Source: Herpetosiphon sp042688385
GTDB lineage: Bacteria; Chloroflexota; Chloroflexia; Chloroflexales; Herpetosiphonaceae
Reading direction: 5' to 3'
Length of the DNA stretch: 64,000 bases
Assembly: GCF_042688385.1 (NCBI RefSeq)
Contig: NZ_JBHUPY010000001.1
Span: 806,001 to 870,000 of the forward strand
Shown: positions 1 to 8,701 of the stretch, in pieces
How positions within the stretch are numbered: position 1 is the first letter of the stretch
Layout of the letters: every line of letters starts with the position of its first letter
Notes under the pieces: model-generated
Told to the model about the DNA's origin: nothing
Databases searched by the model: none
Seen by the model: the letters and a program-made list of their open reading frames with translations, nothing else
Position numbers and translations under genes: made by a program

Positions 1-361
1 CTGGGTTGCGCCGCAAAAGCATATCATGCACATACTTTAATGTTAAGCCACTATCAATAATATCTTCGACGATGATCACATGCTTGCCAGCAATATCAAG
101 ATCGAGATCTTTGTTCAACCGTACTACGCCAGTGCTTTCGGTGCTGGCTCCATACGATGAGACGGCGATGCAATCGTAGGCAACCTCGCGGTCGAGCGTG
201 CGAATCAGATCGGCCATGAAAATCAGCGAACCTTTTAAGATGCCAACCAATACCAGCTCTGGCGCGTTAACCGTTGCTTGGGCAATTGCTGTGCCAAGCG
301 CTTGAACTCGGTTTTGGAGTGTTGCGGTATCAATTAATACCCGTTCAAGATCAGGATGCAT
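1..361 (-). CDS. hpt: Hypoxanthine phosphoribosyltransferase, C-terminus cut by window edge
   Basis: Salvage enzyme that joins hypoxanthine or guanine to PRPP in the cytoplasm. About 120 N-terminal residues are visible. They include the family's VGILKGSLIFMADLIR stretch and the PRPP-binding loop with its acidic pair (VIIVEDIIDSGLTL). The start ATG at 361 lies inside the end of tilS, so the two genes overlap by 11 nt and are probably co-transcribed, tilS first. The tilS-hpt pairing is common in bacteria. The C-terminal part lies beyond base 1. Confidence 0.92.
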   Translation of the reverse strand, partial: MHPDLERVLIDTATLQNRVQALGTAIAQATVNAPELVLVGILKGSLIFMADLIRTLDREVAYDCIAVSSYGASTESTGVVRLNKDLDLDIAGKHVIIVEDIIDSGLTLKYVHDMLLRRNP

Positions 362-1811
362 CGGCGTGAGTATCCTCCAAGGTTATCAGCAAAAAGCGGG
401 TTGTTTCGGGCGTAGGGTGGGCATGTTCGGCCATCAGCAGGCCTGGAATCCAGAGAATGCCCACATTATCGACAAATAATGGCCATTGAGCACGCAATTC
501 GCGTGGCAAACGCATATCAACCATAATATCTTGGATGCGGCGTGAGCCAATGCCTCCAGCAGGCCGCATGCGATCGCCTGGGCGACGTTGGCGTAACAGC
601 AATTTGCCTTGAATCGCATCAGCATCGAGCAAGCCTTGCCAGCGCGAAAGGTTGTATTCAGGTCGACTTGGCATCAATTCCATAATCACCCGCCAGCGTT
701 CATCTGGCAGCGGAGTCATGCCTTGTTGGTTGAGCGGCCATTCATCGATGCTCAACTGTGGCTCGTCGTTGGTTGGTTGCATGGTCGTGGCAACGGTCAT
801 CGTCCAGCCATGCGGTTTGCGATGCAGCACTAAATTATGTGGCATCTGGCAAAACAGTTGCATGCTGTTCATTGCACTTAACGCATGGTCAAGCTGTGAG
901 GATGTTAATTCCTCGCGCTCAGGCCGCAGCAGATGTACCGCGCGGCGAATTGCATGGCGCTGTAAGGCAGGATGCATATGGTTCCATTGCTCGCGATGAA
1001 AGGTTATTGAGCCTGGCTCAAATTCAATTAAGCTTTGCCATTGGCGATCCAGCTCACTTTGCATGTAGTCAGTTTCAATCGCTGCCAAGCGGGCTGTGCG
1101 CGCCAAGGCCGAAACAACTTTGGCGTTGTATTCGCCGAGCAATGGCAAGAGTTGATGCCGAATTCGGCCCCGCGTATATTCAAGCGAGTTATTGGTCGGG
1201 TCGCGGCGTGGATCTAATTGCTGCTCATCGCAATAGGCCTCAATTTCGTCGCGGGTAATATTCAGCATTGGGCGAATCAAGGCTGGCCCGCTTGCTTGAT
1301 GGGGCATGCCAGCGGTCACTCGCCACCCAGCCCACTCGGTGCGCGGGCGCATTGCGCTCAAGCCGCTTGGGCCTGTGCCGCGCAATACGTGCAACAAGAC
1401 GGTTTCGGCCTGATCATCTGATTGATGGCCAAGCACAACCGCATCTGCTTGCTGTTGCAACGCAACCTCGGCCAAAAAACGATAGCGGGTGGCACGGGCA
1501 GCGGCAGGCAGCCCAACATGAAATTGTTTGGCAATTTGGTCAACATCGCGTAATTCAATCGTCGCGGTTAAACCCCAATCGGCAGCTATCTCGGCCACAA
1601 ATGCTGCTTCAGCAGCAGATTGCTCGCCGCGCAAACCATGATCAAGGTGGGCGACATGCAAGCGCCAGCCATAGGGCACAGCCAAGGCGGTAAGGCGATG
1701 CAAAAGGGCCAGCGAATCGGGGCCACCCGAAACCGCCACCACCAAACATGCTGCCGAGGCAAGGCGGCCATCGCGAATTAGGGTTGTTTCAATGTCGAGT
1801 AGTTGGGACAT
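351..1811 (-). CDS. tilS: tRNA(Ile)-lysidine synthase TilS
   Basis: Modifies C34 of tRNA-Ile(CAU) with lysine in an ATP-dependent reaction, so that the anticodon reads AUA. The N-terminal PP-loop motif SGGPDS is clear, followed by the HLDHGLRG and GHQSDDQAET segments of the catalytic domain. The C-terminal third (LLLRQRRPGDRMRPAGG and after) matches the TilS substrate-binding domain. The frame is open to 1904, but the ATG at 1811 (MSQLLDIE) fits the usual distance to the PP-loop; the 31 codons upstream look like leader sequence. About 486 residues, normal for the family. It overlaps hpt by 11 nt. Confidence 0.93.
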   Translation of the reverse strand: MSQLLDIETTLIRDGRLASAACLVVAVSGGPDSLALLHRLTALAVPYGWRLHVAHLDHGLRGEQSAAEAAFVAEIAADWGLTATIELRDVDQIAKQFHVGLPAAARATRYRFLAEVALQQQADAVVLGHQSDDQAETVLLHVLRGTGPSGLSAMRPRTEWAGWRVTAGMPHQASGPALIRPMLNITRDEIEAYCDEQQLDPRRDPTNNSLEYTRGRIRHQLLPLLGEYNAKVVSALARTARLAAIETDYMQSELDRQWQSLIEFEPGSITFHREQWNHMHPALQRHAIRRAVHLLRPEREELTSSQLDHALSAMNSMQLFCQMPHNLVLHRKPHGWTMTVATTMQPTNDEPQLSIDEWPLNQQGMTPLPDERWRVIMELMPSRPEYNLSRWQGLLDADAIQGKLLLRQRRPGDRMRPAGGIGSRRIQDIMVDMRLPRELRAQWPLFVDNVGILWIPGLLMAEHAHPTPETTRFLLITLEDTHADAS

Positions 1812-1966
1812 AGCTGGGTTCTCGTTGCCAAGTGGTGCCACGCTTGATGATAGCACATTTTTGCGGCTAATTCGATCAATCGAACGATGGAGTTGTTGGG
1901 GCAAGTAGTCAGGGTCTAGGGATCAGGGGTGCGGAACCACGAAGCGCACAAAGAGCACGAAGGAGC

Positions 1967-2113
1967 CGAAACCGCGAAGAACGCGAAGAGCACGAAGTTG
2001 TGAAGGTGGGTGAATAGATGCGTCAAAACAATCAACAAAACGAATATTAGGGGGTGCAGGGGGATGAAAACCCCTTGCGTCTCCCGCCTTGAGGCGGGAC
2101 GGAAGGGTGGTGA
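1967..2113. repeat. 147-bp direct repeat, copy 1
   Basis: Nearly identical to 2144-2290, offset by 177 bases. It includes an internal hairpin, CCCGCCTTGAGGCGGG, and ends with GGAAGGGTGGTGA. The copies differ at only a few positions, which suggests a recent duplication. Confidence 0.85.
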
Positions 2114-2143
2114 AACGCTGAGAAGGGATTGGTTGTTAGGAAT

Positions 2144-2290
2144 CGAAACCGCGAAGAACGCGAAGAGCACGAAGTTGTGAAGGTGGGGGAATAGATGCGT
2201 CAAAACAATCAACAAAACGAATATTAGGGGGTGCAAGGGGATGAAAACCCCCTGCGTCTCCCGCCTTGAGGCGGGACGGAAGGGTGGTGA
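2144..2290. repeat. 147-bp direct repeat, copy 2
   Basis: Second copy of the segment at 1967-2113, in the same orientation, separated from it by 30 bases. It begins CGAAACCGCGAAGAACGCGA, like copy 1. Confidence 0.85.
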
Positions 2291-2680
2291 TCAACAATGC
2301 TGATTAACAACCTACCCTTGAAAAGTTAGAGATCAGAGCTTGGGAATTGTAACCACAAAGCATCAAAAAGATTGCAAGCTATAGGTTGATGGCAGCCGCT
2401 GATTAGCACTTGATTAACAACCGATGCGAACCAGCCTACCTATGTTATGCTGATAGAAGCCAGCTTGCTGCAGACCATTCTCGGAACAAATAACCGTTAT
2501 CAGGCGTTGTTCAGCTGCCTATCAGTTAACGGCCCATGGAACCGCTAACATTGGCCGACTGACGGCATGGGCTTTGCTTTAAATTGACAGCAATTGGGCT
2601 TGGCGGCATACTAGATGATCAATCCCCAATTTGGTCAATTAAAATCAAGACTTCTAGGGCAGGTTTGGCCAAAGTTGGTA

Positions 2681-2689
2681 TGCTATAAT
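2681..2689 (+). promoter_or_regulatory. Extended -10 promoter for lepB pair
   Basis: TGCTATAAT: a perfect TATAAT at 2684-2689 with an upstream TG. No good -35 at standard spacing. It lies 40 bases before the first lepB start. Confidence 0.6.
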
Positions 2690-2728
2690 GCCGCGCAGCG
2701 ACTTAATTCAGGGTGTAAGGATAATTCA

Positions 2729-3517
2729 ATGAGTTCAACACCGCTTCGGGATCGGATTGATCAACGTGTTCACCATGATCCAAATCCATTAAAACCAACG
2801 CTGCTTGAGCCAGCTCCGCCACCAGAAGAACCGGTGGATTTAGACGAGGCTGCTGCGAAGACCGTTCCCCAACGTCGCGGCTGGTCGGTCGTCAAAGAGA
2901 TTATCGAGACGGTCGTTTTTGTGCTTTTGGTCTTTTTTATTGTGCGTGGGCTATTGCAAAATTTTCGCATCGAAGGCTCTAGTATGTTCCCGACCATGCA
3001 CGATCAGCAATATATTTTGGTCAACAAAGCCTTGTATATGCACTTCGATTTAAATGCCCCATTGCGCTTGTTGCCTGGCCGTGGCGAGCTTGAGCAAAAT
3101 GTGGTTTATCCCTTCCGCAAGCCGCAACAAGGCGATATTGTGGTGTTCTTGGCTCCCGAATCGGCCCACGATGAGCCGGATAAAGACTATATCAAACGGG
3201 TGATTGGGGTTGAAGGTGATAAAGTAACCTTGCTTGATGGCCAAGTCTATGTCAACGATCAACTGCTTGATGAATCGGAATATCTTGATGCTGGCACGCA
3301 AACCAACTGCAAAGGCTATGCCGCAACCTGCACCGTCGATGTACCAGTTGGCCATGTCTTTGTGATGGGTGATAACCGCAATAATAGCAGCGATTCGCGC
3401 GAATGGGGGCCATTGCCACTTGATAATGTGATTGGCAAAGCCTGGCTCTCGTATTGGCCCAAAGAAGATTGGGGCGTTGTGCAAACCCCTAGTTATGTAT
3501 CACCAACTGATCAATGA
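2729..3517 (+). CDS. lepB: Type I signal peptidase (first of tandem pair)
   Basis: Removes signal peptides from exported proteins at the outer face of the membrane. One membrane segment (about residues 57-75) is followed by catalytic Ser85 (GSSMFPTM) and catalytic Lys156 (YIKRVIGVEGD), then the conserved GDNRNNSSDSREWG box near the C-terminus. The start is ATG 2729 with an AAGGA ribosome site at 2717-2721; the frame is open to 2615, but that would read through the promoter. 262 residues. The ATGA overlap with the next gene implies translational coupling. An acidic, Pro-rich cytoplasmic N-terminus of about 50 residues precedes the membrane segment. Confidence 0.93.
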   Translation: MSSTPLRDRIDQRVHHDPNPLKPTLLEPAPPPEEPVDLDEAAAKTVPQRRGWSVVKEIIETVVFVLLVFFIVRGLLQNFRIEGSSMFPTMHDQQYILVNKALYMHFDLNAPLRLLPGRGELEQNVVYPFRKPQQGDIVVFLAPESAHDEPDKDYIKRVIGVEGDKVTLLDGQVYVNDQLLDESEYLDAGTQTNCKGYAATCTVDVPVGHVFVMGDNRNNSSDSREWGPLPLDNVIGKAWLSYWPKEDWGVVQTPSYVSPTDQ

Positions 3518-4254
3518 ACGATTTCGAGCAACCTGAAGTAAAAACAACTCGTTTGGCGCTTGATGATACGCTGCCACTGCCGGTGACAGCCCCAAGCGCC
3601 GACGAAATTGCTTGGCTTGAGCAATCGCAAACCCCATTGCCAGCACCGCAAACCCCTGCGCCACAACGCCCGCGTTTGCGTAACTCGTGGCAGTTGTTTG
3701 CCGGCTTGATTTTAAGTTTTTTGATCTTGCGCAGTTTGATTCAAAATTTTCAAATCGAGGGCGAAAGCATGGAGCCAACCATGCAAACCAAACAATATGT
3801 GTTGGTCAATAAAGCAATTTACGCGCATCTCGATTTAAACGCGCCCCTGCGTTTGTGGCCTGGTAATGGCGATGTGCCCAAAAAATTTCTCTATTTGCTG
3901 CACCCGCCTGAACGTGGCGATATTATTGTGTTTCTTGCGCCCCCTGCTGCCCACGATTTGCCCGACAAAGATTATATCAAGCGGGTGATTGGGGTTGGCG
4001 GCGATACGATTCGGATTCGCGAGGGCAAGGTTTGGGTGAACGAGCAGCAATTAACCGAGGAGTATATTGGCGGGGTTGAAACTCTCTGTGATGCCCATTG
4101 CGAGCTAACTGTGCCGGAAGGCCATGTGTTTGTGATGGGCGATAATCGGCCATCTAGTAGCGATTCACGGCGCTGGGGGCCGTTGCCCTTAGAATATGTA
4201 ATTGGCAAGGCTTGGCTTAGTTTTTGGCCCAAAGAGCGCTGGGCTAGCTACTAA
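3514..4254 (+). CDS. lepB: Type I signal peptidase (second of tandem pair)
   Basis: Paralogue of the preceding gene with the same architecture: cytoplasmic N-terminus, single membrane segment (about residues 55-75), Ser85 (GESMEPTM), Lys156 (YIKRVIGVGGD) and the GDNRPSSSDSRRWG box. The catalytic residues fall at the same positions in both proteins, which points to tandem duplication with divergence mainly in the N-terminal tails. 246 residues. It starts inside the stop region of the first gene (ATGA), and a strong hairpin closes the unit. Confidence 0.93.
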   Translation: MNDFEQPEVKTTRLALDDTLPLPVTAPSADEIAWLEQSQTPLPAPQTPAPQRPRLRNSWQLFAGLILSFLILRSLIQNFQIEGESMEPTMQTKQYVLVNKAIYAHLDLNAPLRLWPGNGDVPKKFLYLLHPPERGDIIVFLAPPAAHDLPDKDYIKRVIGVGGDTIRIREGKVWVNEQQLTEEYIGGVETLCDAHCELTVPEGHVFVMGDNRPSSSDSRRWGPLPLEYVIGKAWLSFWPKERWASY

Positions 4255-4263
4255 TCAATTAAT

Positions 4264-4302
4264 AAAATGAAGCTGGGCGAAATCATCGCCCAGCTTCATT
4301 TT
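4264..4302. terminator. Bidirectional terminator hairpin
   Basis: Perfect 17-bp stem with a 5-base loop. The arms AAAATGAAGCTGGGCGA and its complement give an A-run on one side and a T-run on the other. It sits between the convergent lepB pair and the PIG-L gene and can serve both. Confidence 0.9.
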
Positions 4303-4306
4303 AAAG

Positions 4307-5173
4307 TTAACGAATCCCTAGCAAAAGATCGGTTTCATACTCTTCACGTTGGGGCAAGCTCACCCGCGATTCGATCAGCGAAAAATGTTCATGGCTCAGC
4401 AAATCGCCGCGTAACTCCTCGGGCAAGGCCAAAAAGCCCCATGTCGGCGCAATTTGGGTTCGATGCTCAAGCAACGATTGCAATTTTGTCGTCAGATATT
4501 GGCTAATTTCAATCGCTGTAGTTGTGCGTGGATCATCGACATACCGTTCAAGATCGGTTTCTGGATCGTCGAGCGGCGTTTTATCGCCCCGAGCTTGCAT
4601 ATATTCCCAGGCTTTGCGCCAAATCGAGCGCCGATAGGCGGTGTAGTAGAGTTTCTTTGGTTCCCAGGCTGGGCCAGCCTCGGGAAACTGCTCGGGATCG
4701 CCTGCTGCATGAAAGGCTGCAACCGTGATTTTGTGGGCCATAATATGATCGGGGTGGCCATAACTGCCATTTTCATCGTAGCTAATCATCACATCTGGTT
4801 GATATTGGCGCACTAAGGCGACCAAACGCGCCGTGGCTGCTTGTAAATCAGCTTTGTTAAACGATTCAGGGTGATCGTTGGCTGGGGTGTTGATCATGCC
4901 CGAATCGCGGTAGGCCAACTGATGAAACTCGGTAATATTGAGCAGCGCAATCGCCTTTGCCAATTCCACATCGCGAATTTCGGCCAAGCGTGCTTTGTTC
5001 TCAGGCGTGTTTAATTCGGCATCTACAATTTCGCCTTCTTCGCCACGAGTACAGGTTACCAAAACGACCCGCACTCCTTCCTCGTGATACTTCAGCGCAA
5101 TGCCGCCTGTTGAAATCACTTCATCATCAGGGTGGGCATGCACAAGCATAATCGTTGGTCGATGGTCAGTCAT
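4307..5173 (-). CDS. PIG-L family deacetylase, Mca/MshB-like
   Basis: Zinc-dependent N-acetylglucosaminyl deacetylase or amidase. The AHPDDE metal motif is close to the N-terminus, YDENGSYGHPDHIM carries the second metal site, and YRDSGM resembles the mycothiol enzymes MshB and Mca. 288 residues, typical for those enzymes. The start is ATG 5173 (MTDHRPT) with AAAGGA upstream; two further in-frame ATGs (5188 and 5179) flank the ribosome site and are unlikely. Whether this organism makes mycothiol cannot be judged here; a role in another thiol or in detoxification is possible. Confidence 0.8.
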   Translation of the reverse strand: MTDHRPTIMLVHAHPDDEVISTGGIALKYHEEGVRVVLVTCTRGEEGEIVDAELNTPENKARLAEIRDVELAKAIALLNITEFHQLAYRDSGMINTPANDHPESFNKADLQAATARLVALVRQYQPDVMISYDENGSYGHPDHIMAHKITVAAFHAAGDPEQFPEAGPAWEPKKLYYTAYRRSIWRKAWEYMQARGDKTPLDDPETDLERYVDDPRTTTAIEISQYLTTKLQSLLEHRTQIAPTWGFLALPEELRGDLLSHEHFSLIESRVSLPQREEYETDLLLGIR

Positions 5174-5238
5174 GAACATTCCTTTCAATGCTATGGTGCA
5201 TGCCTACTATTGTGCCACGAAAACGTGTTAACGATCAG

Positions 5239-5961
5239 TTAACGTTGCAGTTGGCTAGCCGCCGCTTGGTCGATCAGCCAATCGGCATTGCGAATTAGGC
5301 TGGCAGGATAGTTTTGATAGTTGCCTGTTTGCTCAAGCAGCTCGCGAATGACGTTGGCTTTATCAGCGCCTGCCGCCAAAAAGAGCTTGCTGCGGGCATT
5401 ATTGATCACTGGAGCAGTCAATGAAATGCGATATTGCTTGAGTTTGGCAACCCATGTTTCAGCCACCAACACATCGTCGCGGCCCAAAATATCGCTTTCG
5501 GGAAACAGTGAGGCGGTGTGGCCATCGTTGCCCAAGCCTAGCAGCATCGTATCAAATTGCGGTAATTGGCCTTCGGCTAGCCCAAAGATGCGTTTGATTT
5601 CATGGGCATATAAGCTGGCAGCGCTTTCTGAAGCCAACTCGCCACGAATTCGCAGCACATTGGCAACCGGAATCGGAATATGATCGATTAAGGCGATTTT
5701 GGTCATGCGATAGTTGCTTTGGAGATCGTCAGGCCCGACGCAGCGCTCATCGCCCCAAAAGAGAAATGCTCGGCCCCACGTAATCTTGTGCAGATACTGA
5801 GGGCTAGCTAACAATTCAAACAGCGCTTTGGGCGTTGAGCCACCAGATAACGCGATGATCCAACGGCCACGTTCGGCGATGGCGGTTTGAGCCTCGGCAA
5901 CCAGCCGATCAGCCGCGAGAATCATCAATTCCTCGCGGCTTGGGGCAATCTGCAGCGTCAT
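5239..5961 (-). CDS. pgl: 6-phosphogluconolactonase
   Basis: Hydrolyses 6-phosphogluconolactone, the second step of the oxidative pentose phosphate pathway. The ALSGGSTPKALFELL motif near the N-terminus and FLFWGDERCVGPDD in the middle are family hallmarks, and LGLGNDGHTASLFP is the conserved active-site stretch. 240 residues, normal. Last gene of a zwf-opcA-pgl operon; its ATG overlaps the opcA stop (ATGA). Confidence 0.95.
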   Translation of the reverse strand: MTLQIAPSREELMILAADRLVAEAQTAIAERGRWIIALSGGSTPKALFELLASPQYLHKITWGRAFLFWGDERCVGPDDLQSNYRMTKIALIDHIPIPVANVLRIRGELASESAASLYAHEIKRIFGLAEGQLPQFDTMLLGLGNDGHTASLFPESDILGRDDVLVAETWVAKLKQYRISLTAPVINNARSKLFLAAGADKANVIRELLEQTGNYQNYPASLIRNADWLIDQAAASQLQR

Positions 5962-7070
5962 ACATGTGCTCCATGAGGATCGGTTGCTTGGGCAATTGCA
6001 GCGACAATCGCCAATGCCCGTTCATAAACCCGATCATGACTATACATATTCAATTCATTTAAGAGCAAGAGACTATCGCTGGGATTCGGTAATTCGCTCA
6101 TCTGGCAGCGGGTTTCGCTATCAAGCCGCAGGTTGGCGAGCAAGGCTTGTTTGTTGCTGCTGCGGCCAACTGTGATTGCGGCCTTGTGCTTGGCAGCTTG
6201 CAATTCGATAAACGGTACTTCTTCGCCAGTTCGATCGCTGGTTTGCATGCTGATTGTGACCGTGCCATTGCGATGTTTGAAATTGCAAAGCAAGGTTTCG
6301 CTATTGCCGCTCGCGCTGACCAGTTGCCAATCCAGGCAGGTTGCGATCCAGCCGATGCTGAGCAAGCCAGCTGCTTGATGTCGCCCAGTGGTTACTTTGA
6401 TGCTGCTGATATTTTCGAGCACTGGGCGCATAGCCATAGCATCGAAAATTTGGGCAAAAGCTGTGCGCCACGGGGTCAAACGTGCCCAGGTCAAATCGCT
6501 GACCGCATCGGTTTGGTCGCTGGTCATCATAGTGTTTAAGCGCGCCAAATCCGGCAATGGATCGAGAAAATCAGCAGAGTCCATAATCCAGCGATCGGCG
6601 TGGGCAAAGAGTTGGGTGCGCACGTTGCTGGCTGGGTGCAACGGCCCTGGCCACCAGACAAACAAAGGTAAATCGGAAACGACCAAGGGCAGCACCGTGC
6701 CCGGCAAACGGCGGCGCATCTGTTCGCCAACTGCGAAGGTAATTTGCTCGCAACATACTTGCTCGTGTTCTTCGCTACTTGGTTGGCAAACCGTGCTGAC
6801 CCACGCGCTAAGTTCCTCAGGCTCGTTGGCCGTTTCGATCAAAATTGCGCGACAGGGATGCACGCCAAAGACTTGGGGCAACGCGGTGCGAATCCGCTTC
6901 GCTAATTCTTGGTTTGCGCCATAGCCAATCACGGTCATAGTACAAACGCGGGTCATCACATGGTTGGCATCGCGATGCTGATCTCCTAAATCACGCCACA
7001 AATCGCGCAGTTGGTCCTCAATCTCAGCAACATTCGCTGGACGCGGGCTATTGGAAATTTCGCCCATCAT
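5958..7070 (-). CDS. opcA: Glucose-6-phosphate dehydrogenase assembly protein OpcA
   Basis: Allosteric/assembly partner of Zwf known from cyanobacteria and actinobacteria. 370 residues. Recognised by the LPLVVSDLPLFVWWPG stretch in the middle, and by its place between zwf and pgl. The frame opens with GTG at 7079, but the GGAGG ribosome site (7079-7083) overlaps that codon, so ATG 7070 is the better start; the next codon is also ATG. The ribosome site overlaps the zwf stop, so translation is probably coupled. Confidence 0.9.
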   Translation of the reverse strand: MMGEISNSPRPANVAEIEDQLRDLWRDLGDQHRDANHVMTRVCTMTVIGYGANQELAKRIRTALPQVFGVHPCRAILIETANEPEELSAWVSTVCQPSSEEHEQVCCEQITFAVGEQMRRRLPGTVLPLVVSDLPLFVWWPGPLHPASNVRTQLFAHADRWIMDSADFLDPLPDLARLNTMMTSDQTDAVSDLTWARLTPWRTAFAQIFDAMAMRPVLENISSIKVTTGRHQAAGLLSIGWIATCLDWQLVSASGNSETLLCNFKHRNGTVTISMQTSDRTGEEVPFIELQAAKHKAAITVGRSSNKQALLANLRLDSETRCQMSELPNPSDSLLLLNELNMYSHDRVYERALAIVAAIAQATDPHGAHV

Positions 7071-7082
7071 GGTTGCCACCTC

Positions 7083-8609
7083 CTACAATTTGCGCCACTC
7101 GCGGCCATCACGTTGCATAAATTGATCAGATTCGTCTGGACCCCATGTGCCTGCCTCGTAGTGCGGCAAGTGCTCAACGCCATCGTTTTCCCAGCGTTCG
7201 AGGATGGGTGTCATCAAGGCCCATTGGGCTTCGACCTCATCGCGGCGGGTAAACAGGGTCGGGTCTCCAAGCATGGCATCGAGCAACAAGCGTTCGTAGG
7301 CTTCGGGCGCAGCTACCCCAAACGACGAGCCATAACGAAAATCCATATTAACGGGATGGATAATCATGCGCTGGCCTGGTTGTTTGGCGCTAAATTTGAG
7401 CGTAATGCCTTCGTTTGGTTGAATGCGGAGCGCGAGCACGTTCGATTCAATTTCATCGCGAATTTCGGGGAAGAGCAGCAAGGGCGGTTTTTTGAATTGA
7501 ATCGCAATTTCGGTGACTCGTTTGGCCAACCGTTTGCCAGTGCGCAGGTAGAATGGTACGCCAGCCCAGCGCCAATTGTCGATCTCGAATTTGAGCGCGA
7601 CAAAGGTTGGGGTGCGCGAAGCTGGATTAACGCCCTTCTCGGCTAAATAGCCTGGCACTTCATCGCCATTGATTGTACCCTGATCATACTGGGCACGTAG
7701 CGCATTCTGATCAACATCGTTGGCGCTCATCGGGCGAATCGCATGTAGCACTTTAACTTTCTCGCTGCGCACTTCATGCTCGTTAAACTCAACTGGTGGT
7801 TCCATGGCGGTCAGGGTCAGCAATTGCATCATATGATTGGTGATCATATCGCGCAACGCGCCAGCTTCCTCATAAAATCCAGCGCGGCTGCCGATGCCAA
7901 GGCTTTCAGCGACCGTAATTTGCACATGATCGATGTAGTTACGGTTCCAAATTGGCTCGAAAATGGCGTTGGCAAAGCGCGCAACCAACAAGTTTTGCAC
8001 AGTTTCTTTGCCAAGATAATGGTCAATCCGATAGACTTGGCTTTCATCAAAAGCGCGGCTAACCAGATCGTTGAGTTCTTGGGCCGATTTGTAATCGTGG
8101 CCAAATGGCTTTTCGACGATAATTCGCGACCAGCCATGGCTTTGTTCGGTCAATTTGACCTTTTGCAAGTTGCTAATTGCATCGTCAAACCACGATGGCG
8201 GGATTGCCAAGTAGAACAGCCGATTGCCGCCAGTGCTGCGTTGCTGATCGATTTGTTCGAGGCGGCTGGCAATTTGCTCGTAGGTATTGAGGTCGCCAAA
8301 TTCGCCGCCAACCCAAAACAGGCCTTCGGCAAAGGTTTGCCAAACTTCTTCGTTAATTGGCTGAACGCGCGAGAATTGCTCGGCGCTTTTGCGCATCTCA
8401 GCGCGAAAATCATCGTCGCTCCATGGGCGGCGGCCAACGCCAAGCAAAGAAAAGCCTGCGGGCACCATGCCTTCGCGGGCCAGATTATAGAGTGCAGGCA
8501 ATAATTTACGGGCAGTGAGATCTCCGGTTGCACCAAAAATCACCACAGTACATGCTTCAGGGGTGCGAGCAATTCGTAAGCCTGCTCGCAAAGGATTTGG
8601 CTGGTCCAC
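7083..8609 (-). CDS. zwf: Glucose-6-phosphate 1-dehydrogenase
   Basis: First enzyme of the oxidative pentose phosphate pathway, making NADPH. The nucleotide-binding FGATGDLTARKLLPALY motif is near the N-terminus, and the active-site peptide RIDHYLGKETVQN is present. 508 residues, standard. The start is GTG at 8609 with a strong AAGGAGG (8614-8620). First gene of zwf-opcA-pgl, with gaps or overlaps of a few bases between genes. Confidence 0.96.
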   Translation of the reverse strand: MDQPNPLRAGLRIARTPEACTVVIFGATGDLTARKLLPALYNLAREGMVPAGFSLLGVGRRPWSDDDFRAEMRKSAEQFSRVQPINEEVWQTFAEGLFWVGGEFGDLNTYEQIASRLEQIDQQRSTGGNRLFYLAIPPSWFDDAISNLQKVKLTEQSHGWSRIIVEKPFGHDYKSAQELNDLVSRAFDESQVYRIDHYLGKETVQNLLVARFANAIFEPIWNRNYIDHVQITVAESLGIGSRAGFYEEAGALRDMITNHMMQLLTLTAMEPPVEFNEHEVRSEKVKVLHAIRPMSANDVDQNALRAQYDQGTINGDEVPGYLAEKGVNPASRTPTFVALKFEIDNWRWAGVPFYLRTGKRLAKRVTEIAIQFKKPPLLLFPEIRDEIESNVLALRIQPNEGITLKFSAKQPGQRMIIHPVNMDFRYGSSFGVAAPEAYERLLLDAMLGDPTLFTRRDEVEAQWALMTPILERWENDGVEHLPHYEAGTWGPDESDQFMQRDGREWRKL

Positions 8610-8640
8610 AAGCCCTCCTTAGGAACCACGCATAATGACA

Positions 8641-8664
8641 GGGCTACATCCTTCCTAGTAGCCC
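8641..8664 (-). terminator. Possible hairpin between kinase gene and zwf
   Basis: GGGCTAC and GTAGCCC arms separated by 10 bases. On the minus strand it lies after the kinase gene stop and before zwf. There is no strong T-run, so it may be a leader hairpin of zwf instead of a terminator. Confidence 0.35.
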
Positions 8665-8701
8665 CGTTGCGTTTATAGCATAGCACTGTTTTGCAAAATG
8701 T

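Larger units (their letters stand above)
1812..2681. other. Long intergenic region with duplicated segment
   Basis: About 870 bases without a convincing gene. The 5' part carries CACGAAG-type short repeats (about 1935-1985) and a 147-bp segment present twice. An open frame on the minus strand (1916-2236) is produced by that duplication and has no gene-like features. Between 2291 and 2680 I see only unremarkable non-coding sequence upstream of the lepB promoter. Confidence 0.6.

Noticed and set aside
1916..2236. Minus-strand open frame with repeated hydrophobic peptide
   Set aside because: It is the translation of the 147-bp direct repeat and short repeats, with no ribosome site or family resemblance.
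2291..2680. Possible structured RNA upstream of lepB
   Set aside because: Some short complementary stretches exist (for example around GGCCCATGG and GGCATGGGC), but no recognisable family or terminator accompanies them.
7776..8504. 242-codon open frame on the plus strand
   Set aside because: Lies wholly antisense to zwf, whose protein is unmistakable; such frames are common opposite this codon usage.
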